A stretch of 64,000 nucleotides of DNA, taken from positions 1-64,000 of the forward strand of contig JANXSF010000008.1 in the NCBI GenBank assembly GCA_025352795.1, given 5' to 3'. Below are positions 25,763 to 34,011 of the stretch, piece by piece. The notes under the pieces are model-generated. The model searched no databases. It saw only the letters and a list, made by a program, of their open reading frames with translations, and was not told where the DNA came from. Both the position numbers and the translations under genes were made by a program. Origin of the DNA: Acidobacteriota bacterium (GTDB lineage Bacteria; Acidobacteriota; Terriglobia; Bryobacterales; Bryobacteraceae). Positions within the stretch are counted from its first letter, which is position 1. Every line of letters starts with the position of its first letter.

Positions 25763-25811
25763 TCCCTGTGTCACAAGCATCGAATGGCGACGATATTTCT
25801 GCTCACTTACG

Positions 25812-25851
25812 GTCACAATGTGACTGGCAGCCCTTGACCAAAGGCTTGGTC
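25812..25851. promoter_or_regulatory. Two palindromes upstream of the GRP-type transporter
   Basis: GTCACA-A-TGTGAC (25812-25824) and GACCAA-AGGC-TTGGTC (25836-25851) are perfect 6-bp inverted repeats within 62 bp of the transporter ATG. A shorter TGTG-T-CACA lies at about 25767. They look like regulator sites or small hairpins; no regulator gene is adjacent. Confidence 0.4.
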
Positions 25852-25872
25852 GCATAGTACGCTCATGACTTC

Positions 25873-26886
25873 ATGATCATTCCGGCGAATAGTTCGTCTA
25901 CTCTTTTATTGCTTGTTTTTTCAATGATCTGCCTTGCTGGTTGGGCCAACACCCAAAAAGCTGCTGGGAAATGGCGCTTTGAACTTTACTACATTGATTT
26001 TGGGCTGGGAATGTTGCTGTTTGCCTTGGCCTTAGCTCTCACTTTTGGCAGTTTAGGCAGTGATTTGTCTGTAGAAGACAATTTGGCGATTGCCGGGAAG
26101 CGCAATATGGCCTACGCAATGGTTGCCGGGGCAGCTTTCAGCCTGTCTAACATGCTGCTGGCGGCGGCGGTTTCTGTGGCGGGAATGTCGGTTGCCTTTC
26201 CTATATCTTTTGCAGTAACCATGATCCTTGGCGCATTCCTTAACTTTATATTCAAAGTTCCTGCCAACATTCCCTATGCTGTGGTGGGGATGTTGTTTCT
26301 TTTAGGTTCCATCACCACCATGGCCTTTGCCCATGCCGGTAATTTAGAAGAGATGCGAAAGAATCTTACGCCCGCTGCCCGAAGACGAAGAGATTCTGCA
26401 GCCAAGGGCATTTTGCTCAGTTGTATTTCCGGGTTCTTTATGACCCTTTTTATACCCTTAGTTGACATGTCCAAAGCGTCGGAGATTGGGTTGGGACCAT
26501 ACACGGTTGGGATTTTTATGGCGCTGGGAGCATTTCTTATCATATTTCCATTAAACCTGTACTTTATGAATTTACCGGTGAGTGGGGAATCGATCAATTT
26601 TCTGCTGTATACCAAAGGCACCATGAAACAGCATTTTCTAGGGTTTTTAGGTGGCTTAATGGCTTCAGCAGGAATGATTGGAGTGCTGGTGGCCTATAGT
26701 GCACCTAAGCAGGCGCTATCATTGATGTCGGCATATGCGCTGACTCATGCGGTACCCTTATTGAGTATTGCCTTTGGGATGTTGGTGTGGAAGGAGTTTT
26801 CCGGAGCCACCGGAAAAACTCCCCTGTTTCTAGGACTTGGGGGTTTGCTATTTGCCGCCGGGTTAGGATGTCTAGCCATCGCTTAA
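25873..26886 (+). CDS. Ten-helix drug/metabolite-superfamily transporter (GRP/ureide permease-like)
   Basis: A 337-residue polytopic inner-membrane protein with about ten hydrophobic segments. The first, TLLLLVFSMICLAGWANTQK, carries the G-W-x-N signature of the glucose/ribose porter and ureide permease group. The internal duplication of DMT-superfamily carriers is visible: GMSVAFPISFAVTMILGAFLN in the first half mirrors ALTHAVPLLSIAFGMLVWKEF in the second. A charged cytoplasmic loop (EEMRKNLTPAARRRRDSAAKG) lies between. The substrate could be a sugar or ureide. It stands alone with its own upstream palindromes. Confidence 0.8.
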   Translation: MIIPANSSSTLLLLVFSMICLAGWANTQKAAGKWRFELYYIDFGLGMLLFALALALTFGSLGSDLSVEDNLAIAGKRNMAYAMVAGAAFSLSNMLLAAAVSVAGMSVAFPISFAVTMILGAFLNFIFKVPANIPYAVVGMLFLLGSITTMAFAHAGNLEEMRKNLTPAARRRRDSAAKGILLSCISGFFMTLFIPLVDMSKASEIGLGPYTVGIFMALGAFLIIFPLNLYFMNLPVSGESINFLLYTKGTMKQHFLGFLGGLMASAGMIGVLVAYSAPKQALSLMSAYALTHAVPLLSIAFGMLVWKEFSGATGKTPLFLGLGGLLFAAGLGCLAIA

Positions 26887-27019
26887 ATTGAACTTTGTTC
26901 ATTCTGCGAATGGCTATGTTGTTGAAGTAATGGTACACTCGGGTGAATAAGTATCATCCGTGGTTCGACTTCCGCAAGGTTACCCCCACTTTTACGACCT
27001 GCAGGAAGGGGAGGTTTAC

Positions 27020-27331
27020 ATGGACAAATTAGCACAAAATATCCAAGAAGCGTTTTTGAATAACGCTCGCAAAGACAAAACGTTTCTTACTATCTACCTG
27101 ATGAGTGGAGTGAAGCTTTCTGGACGCATTAAGAGCTTCGATAAGTACTCCGTGATATTAGAATCAAATAATCAGGAACAGTTGATCTTTAAGCACGCAA
27201 TTTCCACAGTTGTGGTTGCCAAACCGGTTCACGCTGGTGGTCCCCATCACCCAACTGCCCATGCCACTACTCCAGGTGCGCCCTTAACGGCAACCGCTGC
27301 AGTTGGTTCGGCAGAACCGCAAGAAGGGTAA
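27020..27331 (+). CDS. hfq: RNA chaperone Hfq
   Basis: A 103-residue Sm-like protein that pairs small RNAs with mRNAs. ATG 27020 follows AGGGGAGG; the upstream extension from 26960 is not conserved-looking. Sm1 is [28 protein letters not shown] and Sm2 is [12 protein letters not shown], with the conserved KHAIST. The C-terminal tail of about 35 residues is rich in His, Pro, Ala and Thr ([19 protein letters not shown]) and probably disordered. The stop TAA is followed in the same frame by the hflX coding region. Confidence 0.96.
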   Translation: MDKLAQNIQEAFLNNARKDKTFLTIYLMSGVKLSGRIKSFDKYSVILESNNQEQLIFKHAISTVVVAKPVHAGGPHHPTAHATTPGAPLTATAAVGSAEPQEG

Positions 27332-27367
27332 ACGACTACGGCAGAAGAACGGGCCATCCTTGTTGGT

Positions 27368-28606
27368 TTGGAACTGAAGCGAAAGAAACCTCGCGTCACT
27401 TCCAGCGACTTTACCTCCTCATTTTCTGCTGAAGATTCCTTAGAAGAACTGCAAACTTTAGCAACCAGTGCCGGGGCAGTTGTACTGGATAAAATCCTGC
27501 AAAGCAGAAGCGCAGCCGATTCGGCTACCTTCCTTGGATCAGGAAAAGCGGAAGAACTGCTGGCTGCCGTCCAGGCGCAAAACGCAAATCTCGTAATTTT
27601 CGATCAGGAACTCAGCCCATCGCAACAGCGCAATCTTGACAAGATGCTGGATGCCCGGGTGATTGATCGCACCCAACTGATTTTGGACATCTTCGCTAGG
27701 CGGGCGCGCACTCGTGAAGGACAATTGCAAGTGGAACTGGCCCAGCTCACTTACATGCTGCCTCGCTTAACCGGTCAAGGGATTAATCTGTCCGGACAGG
27801 CCGGTGGCATTGGTAGCAAAGGTCCCGGCGAAACAAAGTTGGAAACGGATCGTCGGCGGATTCATATCCGCATCAGCAAAATTGGAAGGGAAATTGACGC
27901 CGTTCGGGGGTCCCGTTCCATTCAAAGAAAACAGCGCCAGTCGGTTCCTTTAGCAACCATTGCATTGGTGGGTTACACCAATGCCGGTAAATCGACTCTG
28001 TTCAACAAGCTGACCAATGCACAAGTGGATGCCGATGCCCGCATGTTCGCCACCTTGGACCCAACGGTTCGCGCGCTGGAACTACCGTCGCGTCGTCGAG
28101 TTTTATTGAGTGACACCGTAGGGTTCATCCGCCAACTTCCCACCACTGTCGTGAAGGCATTCAGGGCAACTTTGGAAGAAGTATGTGAAGCCTCATTGCT
28201 GATTCATGTGGTGGATTTTTCAAGTCCGCATTGGCAGGAACACGCCCGCCATGTGGAGATGGTTCTTGAGGAAATTGGTGCCCGTGACACTCCCCGCCTG
28301 CTGGTTGCCAACAAAGTTGACCTTTGCCCGAATTCACCAACGCCGGCGGGTTCAGTAGGCATCTCCGCAGCAAGCGGCTTGGGAATTGGGGCGCTGCGCA
28401 CCGCGATGGATGTGGCACTGACTCTGGATCCGTTAGCCAACTGTCGTTTCCGCATTTCATCTACCGATGGAGCAACGCTGGGCCTGATTCATTCCGGTGC
28501 AAGAGTCCTATCCAAAACGTATCACGATGAAGAGATTGTGATTGAGGCGGAAGCGCCCGAATCCCTGCGCAAGCGACTTAGAGAGTATATTGATATTACG
28601 GAATGA
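27368..28606 (+). CDS. hflX: Ribosome-associated GTPase HflX
   Basis: A GTPase that splits stalled or stressed 70S ribosomes; 412 residues from TTG 27368. GTPase motifs are GYTNAGKST (G1), DTVGF (G3) and NKVD (G4). The HflX N-domain has ILQSRSAADSATFLGSGKAEEL and DRTQLILDIFARRARTREGQLQVELAQL. The conserved first strand of HflX (ERAILVGLELK) begins upstream of the TTG. The frame is open back to the hfq TAA at 27329-27331 with no ATG, GTG or TTG between, so the true start may be a rare codon near 27332-27356. Its TGA overlaps pgsA (ATGA). Confidence 0.93.
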   Translation: MELKRKKPRVTSSDFTSSFSAEDSLEELQTLATSAGAVVLDKILQSRSAADSATFLGSGKAEELLAAVQAQNANLVIFDQELSPSQQRNLDKMLDARVIDRTQLILDIFARRARTREGQLQVELAQLTYMLPRLTGQGINLSGQAGGIGSKGPGETKLETDRRRIHIRISKIGREIDAVRGSRSIQRKQRQSVPLATIALVGYTNAGKSTLFNKLTNAQVDADARMFATLDPTVRALELPSRRRVLLSDTVGFIRQLPTTVVKAFRATLEEVCEASLLIHVVDFSSPHWQEHARHVEMVLEEIGARDTPRLLVANKVDLCPNSPTPAGSVGISAASGLGIGALRTAMDVALTLDPLANCRFRISSTDGATLGLIHSGARVLSKTYHDEEIVIEAEAPESLRKRLREYIDITE

Positions 28607-29262
28607 ATCTTCCGAACTTACTGACGCTTTGCCGAATTTTCTTTGTACCATTGCTGGTAGCAGCGCTGGTGCAGGAAAACTTGCGTTTGTCGGTAGCCGG
28701 AATCGACATTGCCCAAGAGTTTTTGGCACTGGCTATTTTCCTTGCCGCAGCCACTACAGACATTCTGGATGGCTATTTAGCGCGACGCTGGAAACAGGTT
28801 ACAACGGTGGGAACATTGCTGGATCCGATTGCTGACAAGATGTTGATCTCAGCCGCGTTGATCTCTTTAGTGCAGGTTCGACTCATCCCAGGTTGGATGG
28901 CGGTGCTCATTATAGGTCGGGAATTTGCAGTCACCGGGTTGCGGTCCATTGCTTCGGCGGAAGGCTACACCATCCAGGCCAGCGATTTGGGAAAGACCAA
29001 GACAGTGACCCAGGTGATCGCCATCAGTCTTATTCTGTTGAGTATTCATTGGCCTGAAATTAAGACTTTCGCCATGTTTTCCATGTGGGTAGTCGTTTTC
29101 TTCGGGATGGCCAGCGCCGTTGGCTATTTCCACAAATTCTGGAGAAAAGTAGATACCGGAATCAAGCTTCGGCGTAGAAAGGAACTGTTGTTGGAAGAAC
29201 AACTTCGGCGTCGTGCGGAACGCAGCATGGCGGCATCGGCAGCAGATTCCTCGCAAATATAA
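28603..29262 (+). CDS. pgsA: CDP-alcohol phosphatidyltransferase, phosphatidylglycerophosphate synthase type
   Basis: A 219-residue membrane enzyme that joins glycerol-3-phosphate to CDP-diacylglycerol, the committed step to phosphatidylglycerol. The catalytic signature DG-x2-AR-x8-G-x3-D-x3-D reads DGYLARR followed by GTLLDPIADK. MNLPNLLTLCRIFFVPLLV is the normal N-terminus. The C-terminal 40 residues are strongly charged (LRRRKELLLEEQLRRRAE), longer than usual. With cdsA at 13205 it makes up part of phospholipid synthesis in this window. It is coupled to hflX by 4 bp. Confidence 0.93.
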   Translation: MNLPNLLTLCRIFFVPLLVAALVQENLRLSVAGIDIAQEFLALAIFLAAATTDILDGYLARRWKQVTTVGTLLDPIADKMLISAALISLVQVRLIPGWMAVLIIGREFAVTGLRSIASAEGYTIQASDLGKTKTVTQVIAISLILLSIHWPEIKTFAMFSMWVVVFFGMASAVGYFHKFWRKVDTGIKLRRRKELLLEEQLRRRAERSMAASAADSSQI

Positions 29263-29283
29263 ATCAGGTCGATAATAAACTAG

Positions 29284-30495
29284 TTGTCAATTTCCAAGTC
29301 AAGCAGTTCCTTCGCCGCTCTGAAGCATCGCAACTTTCGCGTCTTCCTGGCTGGTCAATTTGTTTCTCTCTCCGGCACTTGGATTCAAAGCATCGCCCAA
29401 AGCTGGTTGCTCTATCGACTTACCAAATCAGAAATGATTTTGGGCTTAGCCAGCTTTACTACTCACATACCGGTATTGCTGTTGGGACTGGCTGGGGGCG
29501 TAGCGGCTGATCGTTTTGAGCGGCGCAAAGTAGTGCTGATTACACAAACCCTGTTCCTGTTGCAGGCGGCAGTGCTTGCCGTCCTTACCTTGACGGGCCA
29601 TATTCAGGTTTGGCATGTGCTAGCTCTTTCCATCTTTTTTGGAACGGTGAATGCCTTTGACGTCCCGGCTCGCCAATCCTTGCTGATTCATATGGCCGAC
29701 CGAAAGGACATTCTCAGCGCTGTGGCACTCAATTCTGCAGCCTTCAACTTGGCGCGGGCGGTGGGTCCGTCGATTGGCGGAGTAGTCGTTGCCGCCCTGG
29801 GAGAAGGCATTTGTTTCGCGCTGAATGCGGTCAGCTTCCTTTTTGTACTGCTTAGCCTGACCATGATCCGCCTCCCCACCATTGAACGCAGTGGCGAAGG
29901 TGCGGCGATGGATCATCTTCGTGATGGGCTGCGCTATGCCTGGGGGCAACACAAGATCAGGGCCGTGCTAGCGCTGTGCGGTGCGGTTACCATGTCCATT
30001 GCCCCGATGATTGTGCTGGGGCCATTCTTTGCGGATCAAATTTTCCAAGCCGGATCCAAAGGCTTAGGATTCCTGATGGCGGCCTTCGGGGTAGGGGCTG
30101 TGTTGGGGACTTTGACACTCGCCAGCAGCGCTGCTACCAGGGATCTTCGTCGAGTTGCCATGCAAAATGCCTTTCTCGTTGGGTTGGGATTGCTGGGCTT
30201 GTCCGTGGCCCCCAACTTCATCGTTGGCGTATTTGTGATGCTGTTTTCCGGATTCGCAGTGTTCCGCCAAAATGCCGCAGCCAACACCTTTGTGCAGCAA
30301 AACGTTCAGGAAGAATTTCGGGGTCGTGTGACCAGCCTTTATTCGATGATGGCGGTGGGCATGATGCCGATTGGCAGCTTGGCGGCGGGGTTATTGGCTC
30401 ATAATCTGGGTGCCAGAATCACCGTGGCTTGCGGCGGAGGGGTGGCTTTGGTGGCTGCTGCTTTGTTCGCCCGCCATGTGACATTGGTCGAATAG
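29284..30495 (+). CDS. MFS exporter, EntS/MFS_3 family
   Basis: A 403-residue, 12-helix major facilitator. The N-terminus FAALKHRNFRVFLAGQFVSLSGTWIQSIAQSWLLYRLT is characteristic of the EntS-like subfamily, followed by GGVAADRFERRKVVL (motif A) and FGTVNAFDVPARQSLL. Some members export siderophores or drugs; the substrate here is unknown. It starts at TTG 29284 with only a weak ribosome site, 21 bp after pgsA, so it is probably read from the same transcript. Confidence 0.85.
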   Translation: MSISKSSSSFAALKHRNFRVFLAGQFVSLSGTWIQSIAQSWLLYRLTKSEMILGLASFTTHIPVLLLGLAGGVAADRFERRKVVLITQTLFLLQAAVLAVLTLTGHIQVWHVLALSIFFGTVNAFDVPARQSLLIHMADRKDILSAVALNSAAFNLARAVGPSIGGVVVAALGEGICFALNAVSFLFVLLSLTMIRLPTIERSGEGAAMDHLRDGLRYAWGQHKIRAVLALCGAVTMSIAPMIVLGPFFADQIFQAGSKGLGFLMAAFGVGAVLGTLTLASSAATRDLRRVAMQNAFLVGLGLLGLSVAPNFIVGVFVMLFSGFAVFRQNAAANTFVQQNVQEEFRGRVTSLYSMMAVGMMPIGSLAAGLLAHNLGARITVACGGGVALVAAALFARHVTLVE

Positions 30496-30612
30496 AACTG
30501 GCCATGCAGTACTATGCCCACCATTAGTACCGTAAAAACTCTTTTGGGGTAACTTTCGCGTTTTGTTCGGCTAGTCTTGTAAATATACTCATGAAAAATA
30601 CTAATACCAGCC

Positions 30613-30680
30613 CCAAATGGGGGTACTCTCCCCCACAAAAGCACCAAATGGGGGGAATAGGGACTTTCTTTTGTGAGGGG
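30613..30680. repeat. Direct repeats and long inverted repeat in the intergenic region
   Basis: CCAAATGGGGG occurs at 30613-30623 and 30644-30654, 31 bp apart. CACAAAAG (30634-30641) pairs with CTTTTGTG (30668-30675), extended past one mismatch by a C/G run. GTACTCT also recurs at 30623 and 30687. The 299-bp gap 30496-30794 holds this block and a terminator; I see no protein gene in it. Confidence 0.6.
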
Positions 30681-30751
30681 ATTGTAGTACTCTGAAGTTG
30701 GTCTTGGTCAGGTCCCTTCGTTCTAGTGACGAAAACTTTTTAAACTGGCCT

Positions 30752-30796
30752 GGCGGCGAGTGTCTTCCTCCGAGTGCTCGCCGCCTTTTGTTTTTT
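30752..30796 (+). terminator. Strong intrinsic terminator
   Basis: GGCGGCGAG (30752-30760) pairs with CTCGCCGCC (30777-30785), followed by TTTTGTTTTTT. It lies 257 bp after the MFS stop, so it ends either a long 3' untranslated region or a separate small RNA. The tail touches the stop codon of the convergent TPR gene. Confidence 0.85.
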
Positions 30797-32399
30797 AAAG
30801 CCCTGATTGCCGAGACACGTTGCACCCATCCAATCCTAACTGAGCCCTTTTCCACGCAGGAATTTCTTCGAGTGCAGTCTTAAACGCCGATTCCGCTTGT
30901 GGCAACTTTCCATGCTTGAAGGAAACATTTCCGACCACCACTGAAATGGGACGGGGATACCAGGGTGGTTCGGTGTAGCGTAGCGCACGCTGTTCCTCGG
31001 CAGCCTGATTCAACAATGCCAATCCCCTTTTCACTTTCCCTTTGGCAATCCAGATTTCTGCTTGCAGTTCCTTGTGCGCAACCAGTAATTCTTCTGGAGC
31101 GGCAAGTTTCAACCTTCTGGTAAATTCGCTGACCGCTTCATCCATTAAAGCCATTTCCTTGATGGCAAGCTTGGGATTTCCCTTCCCTGCCTGAGCCAAG
31201 CCCAATGCCCAATGCCTCCAGGCTTGTTGACGCGGCTTGTTCACCTGGGGCAGAATTTCGCCTTGCAGAATGTCATCCCAGCGTTCTGCCTCAACCAGCG
31301 TCCTTAACAACGCGAACCAACCTTGCTTATACGCGGTCTGGAAATTATCAAGAGCGGATGCTTCGCGTGGATTTTCAGGGAAAGCCAACAGTTCCTTAGA
31401 CGCCGCAATGGCTGTATCGTAATCCCCTTTGTAAGTGGCCACTGTTGCCAGGTAATGAACATTATGGCCATGATGACTGTTGCCGTACAGGGCATCGGAA
31501 TTCATCCAGAAACGTTCATTCACGGCGGCCTTGGTAAATGCTTCTAAGGCTTCTTCCAGTTTTCCGGTTTGCGAATAAATGTGACCGGGCATATGCAATG
31601 CATGGGGAATGTTGGTGACCAGTTCGGCATACTTCTTGGAACTGGCCCATGCGTCTTTGGCAAAAGTGGAACCTTCCCATCCATGAATTACGTAATGGTT
31701 CACCCCAGGATGTTCCGGGACGTCAATCATCAGTTGCTTTAAGAGTTCAACCGCCTCCATAGTTCCAGGACGGGGGTTGCGTGAGGGCGATTCAAAGCCT
31801 CCCATAGATTGCAGGGCCAAATAAGTGCGCGCCTCCACTTCATTGGGGTAGCGTCGCACCAATTCTTTCAGACCTTCCAGATATCCAGGGTCAGGATTTT
31901 TCACTTGCGTATCGCGCCGCGCGACGATTGAGGAGACGTACATTTTTTCAACATCTGTGGCTTTGCCTGGAACTGCGGCTAGTTCCATTGCCTTCAGTGC
32001 GGCTTTGATCGCCCGATGTTCTGGAGCCAATGGTTGATAGCCCAGGGCATTCCGAAACTGGTCTAACTGAAAGCGAGGACGATAATCGCCAGCAGACACC
32101 ATGGCCACACCCCACAACGGCATGGGGGCTTCTGGGTCTAACTGAGCCGCCTGCAGAAAGCTGCGTTCCGCTTCTTTTGACCAGAACGAATGCATTTGGG
32201 CAACTCCCTGATCAAAGAATTTCTGAGCCTCAGGGTTGGATGTGGTTATCGTAAAATGCACCTCCCCTTGTCCGGTGAGGATCTTTGCAGGCAGGGATGG
32301 GGCCACTGAAGACGGCGGCGGCATACACATGTCCTTGGGCTTAGCTTGGGACCATCCGAACTGGGCGAAAGCCAACATTGAAACCAAAAGCACTCGCAT
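30795..32399 (-). CDS. Exported TPR-repeat protein
   Basis: A 534-residue protein with the signal peptide MRVLLVSMLAFAQFGWSQA and TPR-like helical repeats: AQKFFDQGVAQMHSFWSKEAERSFLQAAQLDPEAP at the N-terminal end and KLEEALEAFTKAAVNERF further on. His-rich stretches HALHMPGHIYSQTG and GNSHHGHNVHYLATVATYKG are typical of a conserved family of long secreted TPR proteins in Acidobacteria. The ATG at 32399 overlaps the TGA of the SCO gene; the TTG one codon earlier is a less likely start. Role unknown; linkage to a copper chaperone suggests an envelope function. Confidence 0.82.
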   Translation of the reverse strand: MRVLLVSMLAFAQFGWSQAKPKDMCMPPPSSVAPSLPAKILTGQGEVHFTITTSNPEAQKFFDQGVAQMHSFWSKEAERSFLQAAQLDPEAPMPLWGVAMVSAGDYRPRFQLDQFRNALGYQPLAPEHRAIKAALKAMELAAVPGKATDVEKMYVSSIVARRDTQVKNPDPGYLEGLKELVRRYPNEVEARTYLALQSMGGFESPSRNPRPGTMEAVELLKQLMIDVPEHPGVNHYVIHGWEGSTFAKDAWASSKKYAELVTNIPHALHMPGHIYSQTGKLEEALEAFTKAAVNERFWMNSDALYGNSHHGHNVHYLATVATYKGDYDTAIAASKELLAFPENPREASALDNFQTAYKQGWFALLRTLVEAERWDDILQGEILPQVNKPRQQAWRHWALGLAQAGKGNPKLAIKEMALMDEAVSEFTRRLKLAAPEELLVAHKELQAEIWIAKGKVKRGLALLNQAAEEQRALRYTEPPWYPRPISVVVGNVSFKHGKLPQAESAFKTALEEIPAWKRAQLGLDGCNVSRQSGL

Positions 32400-33250
32400 C
32401 AATCATTTCTCCTATCCAATTGACTTTGAACTAAGGCGGCCAGTTGCGAAACCGAATAGCGGGACCCTTCCAGTCGCGCAACCAATCTTCCATCACGTCC
32501 GATGATTCCGGTGACTGAACTGTGGACAATGGAATCTTCTTCGGCCCAATAGACCATTCCAAAATATCCTGCCACGGTTGCAATGGCGTCTTTCCCACCA
32601 GTTAAGAATCGCCATCCATCCTTACTAGCATGCCATCTTGCGCTGTAGTTGGAAAGCACGGCTACAGTATCGAAAGCCGGATCCAGCGTCACAGAAAGCA
32701 GCACAACATCCGTCCCCAGGCCATTTGCGAACTTCTTCTGCAAATAAGCAAAGCCTGCTGAAAGGCGGGGACAAACATCGGGCAAAGGACAACGGGTATA
32801 AATGAAATTCACCACCACTACCTTGCCCAGGAAGTCAGCGGAATTCACGGTTTGCCCTGATTGATTTGTCAGTAGAAAATTGGGGACCAGCCCACCAATA
32901 GCCACTTGATTCTTTGGTGGCGCAAGCTTCAAAGATTCGCCATCTTCCAACTTGATTCCTTCCAGTGCTGAAGAATTCAATCGTAGCCGACGAACGCTGG
33001 TGCGCTTTGCACCAGGTTGGATATAGAAATTCACACGGGCGCCAGGATAGAGTCCAATCATTTGATGCTTCGTTACATGGAACGGCATGGTCATGGCGGG
33101 CATCAGCCCTTCCACCTCACGGTGGGAAATCACTACTTCCTGTAAATCTGGCCGAACTGCTATCACTAGCCCATCCACCGGATATCGGCGGGCGCAGCTT
33201 GTTGTGATACAGCTTGCGATACAGATGATCAGGATGAAGATGACTTTCAT
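32399..33250 (-). CDS. SCO1/SenC-family lipoprotein with N-terminal copper-binding domain
   Basis: A 283-residue exported lipoprotein (MKVIFILIICIASCITTSCARR). Residues about 30-100 match the periplasmic copper-binding (CusF/DUF-type) segment EVEGLMPAMTMPFHVTKHQ. The rest is a thioredoxin-fold SCO domain with VVVVNFIYTRCPLPDVCPRLS and the distal His in SIVHSSVTGIIGRDG. SCO proteins deliver copper to cytochrome oxidase or keep its thiols reduced. The two-residue insertion in the Cys motif (CPLPDVC instead of CPDVC) is seen in other acidobacterial homologues. The start at 33250 overlaps the PIG-L stop. No oxidase genes are nearby. Confidence 0.87.
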   Translation of the reverse strand: MKVIFILIICIASCITTSCARRYPVDGLVIAVRPDLQEVVISHREVEGLMPAMTMPFHVTKHQMIGLYPGARVNFYIQPGAKRTSVRRLRLNSSALEGIKLEDGESLKLAPPKNQVAIGGLVPNFLLTNQSGQTVNSADFLGKVVVVNFIYTRCPLPDVCPRLSAGFAYLQKKFANGLGTDVVLLSVTLDPAFDTVAVLSNYSARWHASKDGWRFLTGGKDAIATVAGYFGMVYWAEEDSIVHSSVTGIIGRDGRLVARLEGSRYSVSQLAALVQSQLDRRND

Positions 33251-33981
33251 TTTTTCGACGCTAGCATGGCCACGGCAAATTCTCTCCACGTTGCATAATT
33301 TATCCCCATATCGCGAGTCTCGTAATAAAGTTGGCCTTGGTGCGGCGGTTGAAGAAAATCGTATTCAGGTGCCAGCCGAAACAGTTCTTCAGTTGTGGAG
33401 AACCTGTCAAAAAGATGCTGCTGTGATTGGAAGCAAGCGAACATTTGCTTTTTTCGCGCGGTATCGGTTGCATTGAAAATAACCCGCTCCACCTTCACTT
33501 TTGGAAAGTTCGGGATAAATTGACTGGCAACCATTGACCCGCCCGCAGCATGATAGGCGGGAAACTCAAGGATAGGAATCCCAGTGCATCCAACAGCCAA
33601 TGCCACGGCGAACGCAGTCGCGTCGTGATCAGGATGGCCGCCTTCATAGGAATGGGTAATAATGCGATCCACCGGAAAATATTTGGCGATCTCGATAGTC
33701 AATAATTCAAGATGCATTACCGCTTCCTGATCGGCAACGGCCGCTACAGGACACTGGCTTTCCTGCACACCAACGATCTTCATGGCATCCAGAAATTCCA
33801 CCCGTCGATGGGCGGCGTAGGCTTCCTTTGTATGGAATCCTGCTCTGGTGAAGTATTTGGGATTGCGGGGTCCGCTATCGGTTGTGTGCAGAATCGTAAA
33901 TTCCTGGGGGCACTGCGCTAGCCAACGGCTGGCTGCAATCGTTTCATCGTCAGCGTGGGCCACCACAATCAGCGACTTCAT
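33247..33981 (-). CDS. PIG-L (LmbE-like) family deacetylase
   Basis: A 244-residue zinc-dependent N-acetylglucosamine deacetylase-type protein. The metal motifs are AHADDE near residue 8 (AHPDDE in most relatives) and HSYEGGHPDHD with the third ligand. It is read divergently from bshA with 30 bp between the starts, so a role as the bacillithiol deacetylase BshB is possible. However, it is unlike the classical BshB1/BshB2 forms, and other PIG-L enzymes act on many substrates. First gene of the PIG-L, SCO, TPR operon. Confidence 0.82.
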   Translation of the reverse strand: MKSLIVVAHADDETIAASRWLAQCPQEFTILHTTDSGPRNPKYFTRAGFHTKEAYAAHRRVEFLDAMKIVGVQESQCPVAAVADQEAVMHLELLTIEIAKYFPVDRIITHSYEGGHPDHDATAFAVALAVGCTGIPILEFPAYHAAGGSMVASQFIPNFPKVKVERVIFNATDTARKKQMFACFQSQQHLFDRFSTTEELFRLAPEYDFLQPPHQGQLYYETRDMGINYATWREFAVAMLASKK

Positions 33982-34011
33982 ACACCCATTCTCTCCTGTT
34001 AGTCTGTATTT

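Noticed and set aside
30613-30680. CRISPR-like repeat array
   Set aside because: Only two copies of an 11-bp unit are present, with no regular spacers and no cas genes in the window.
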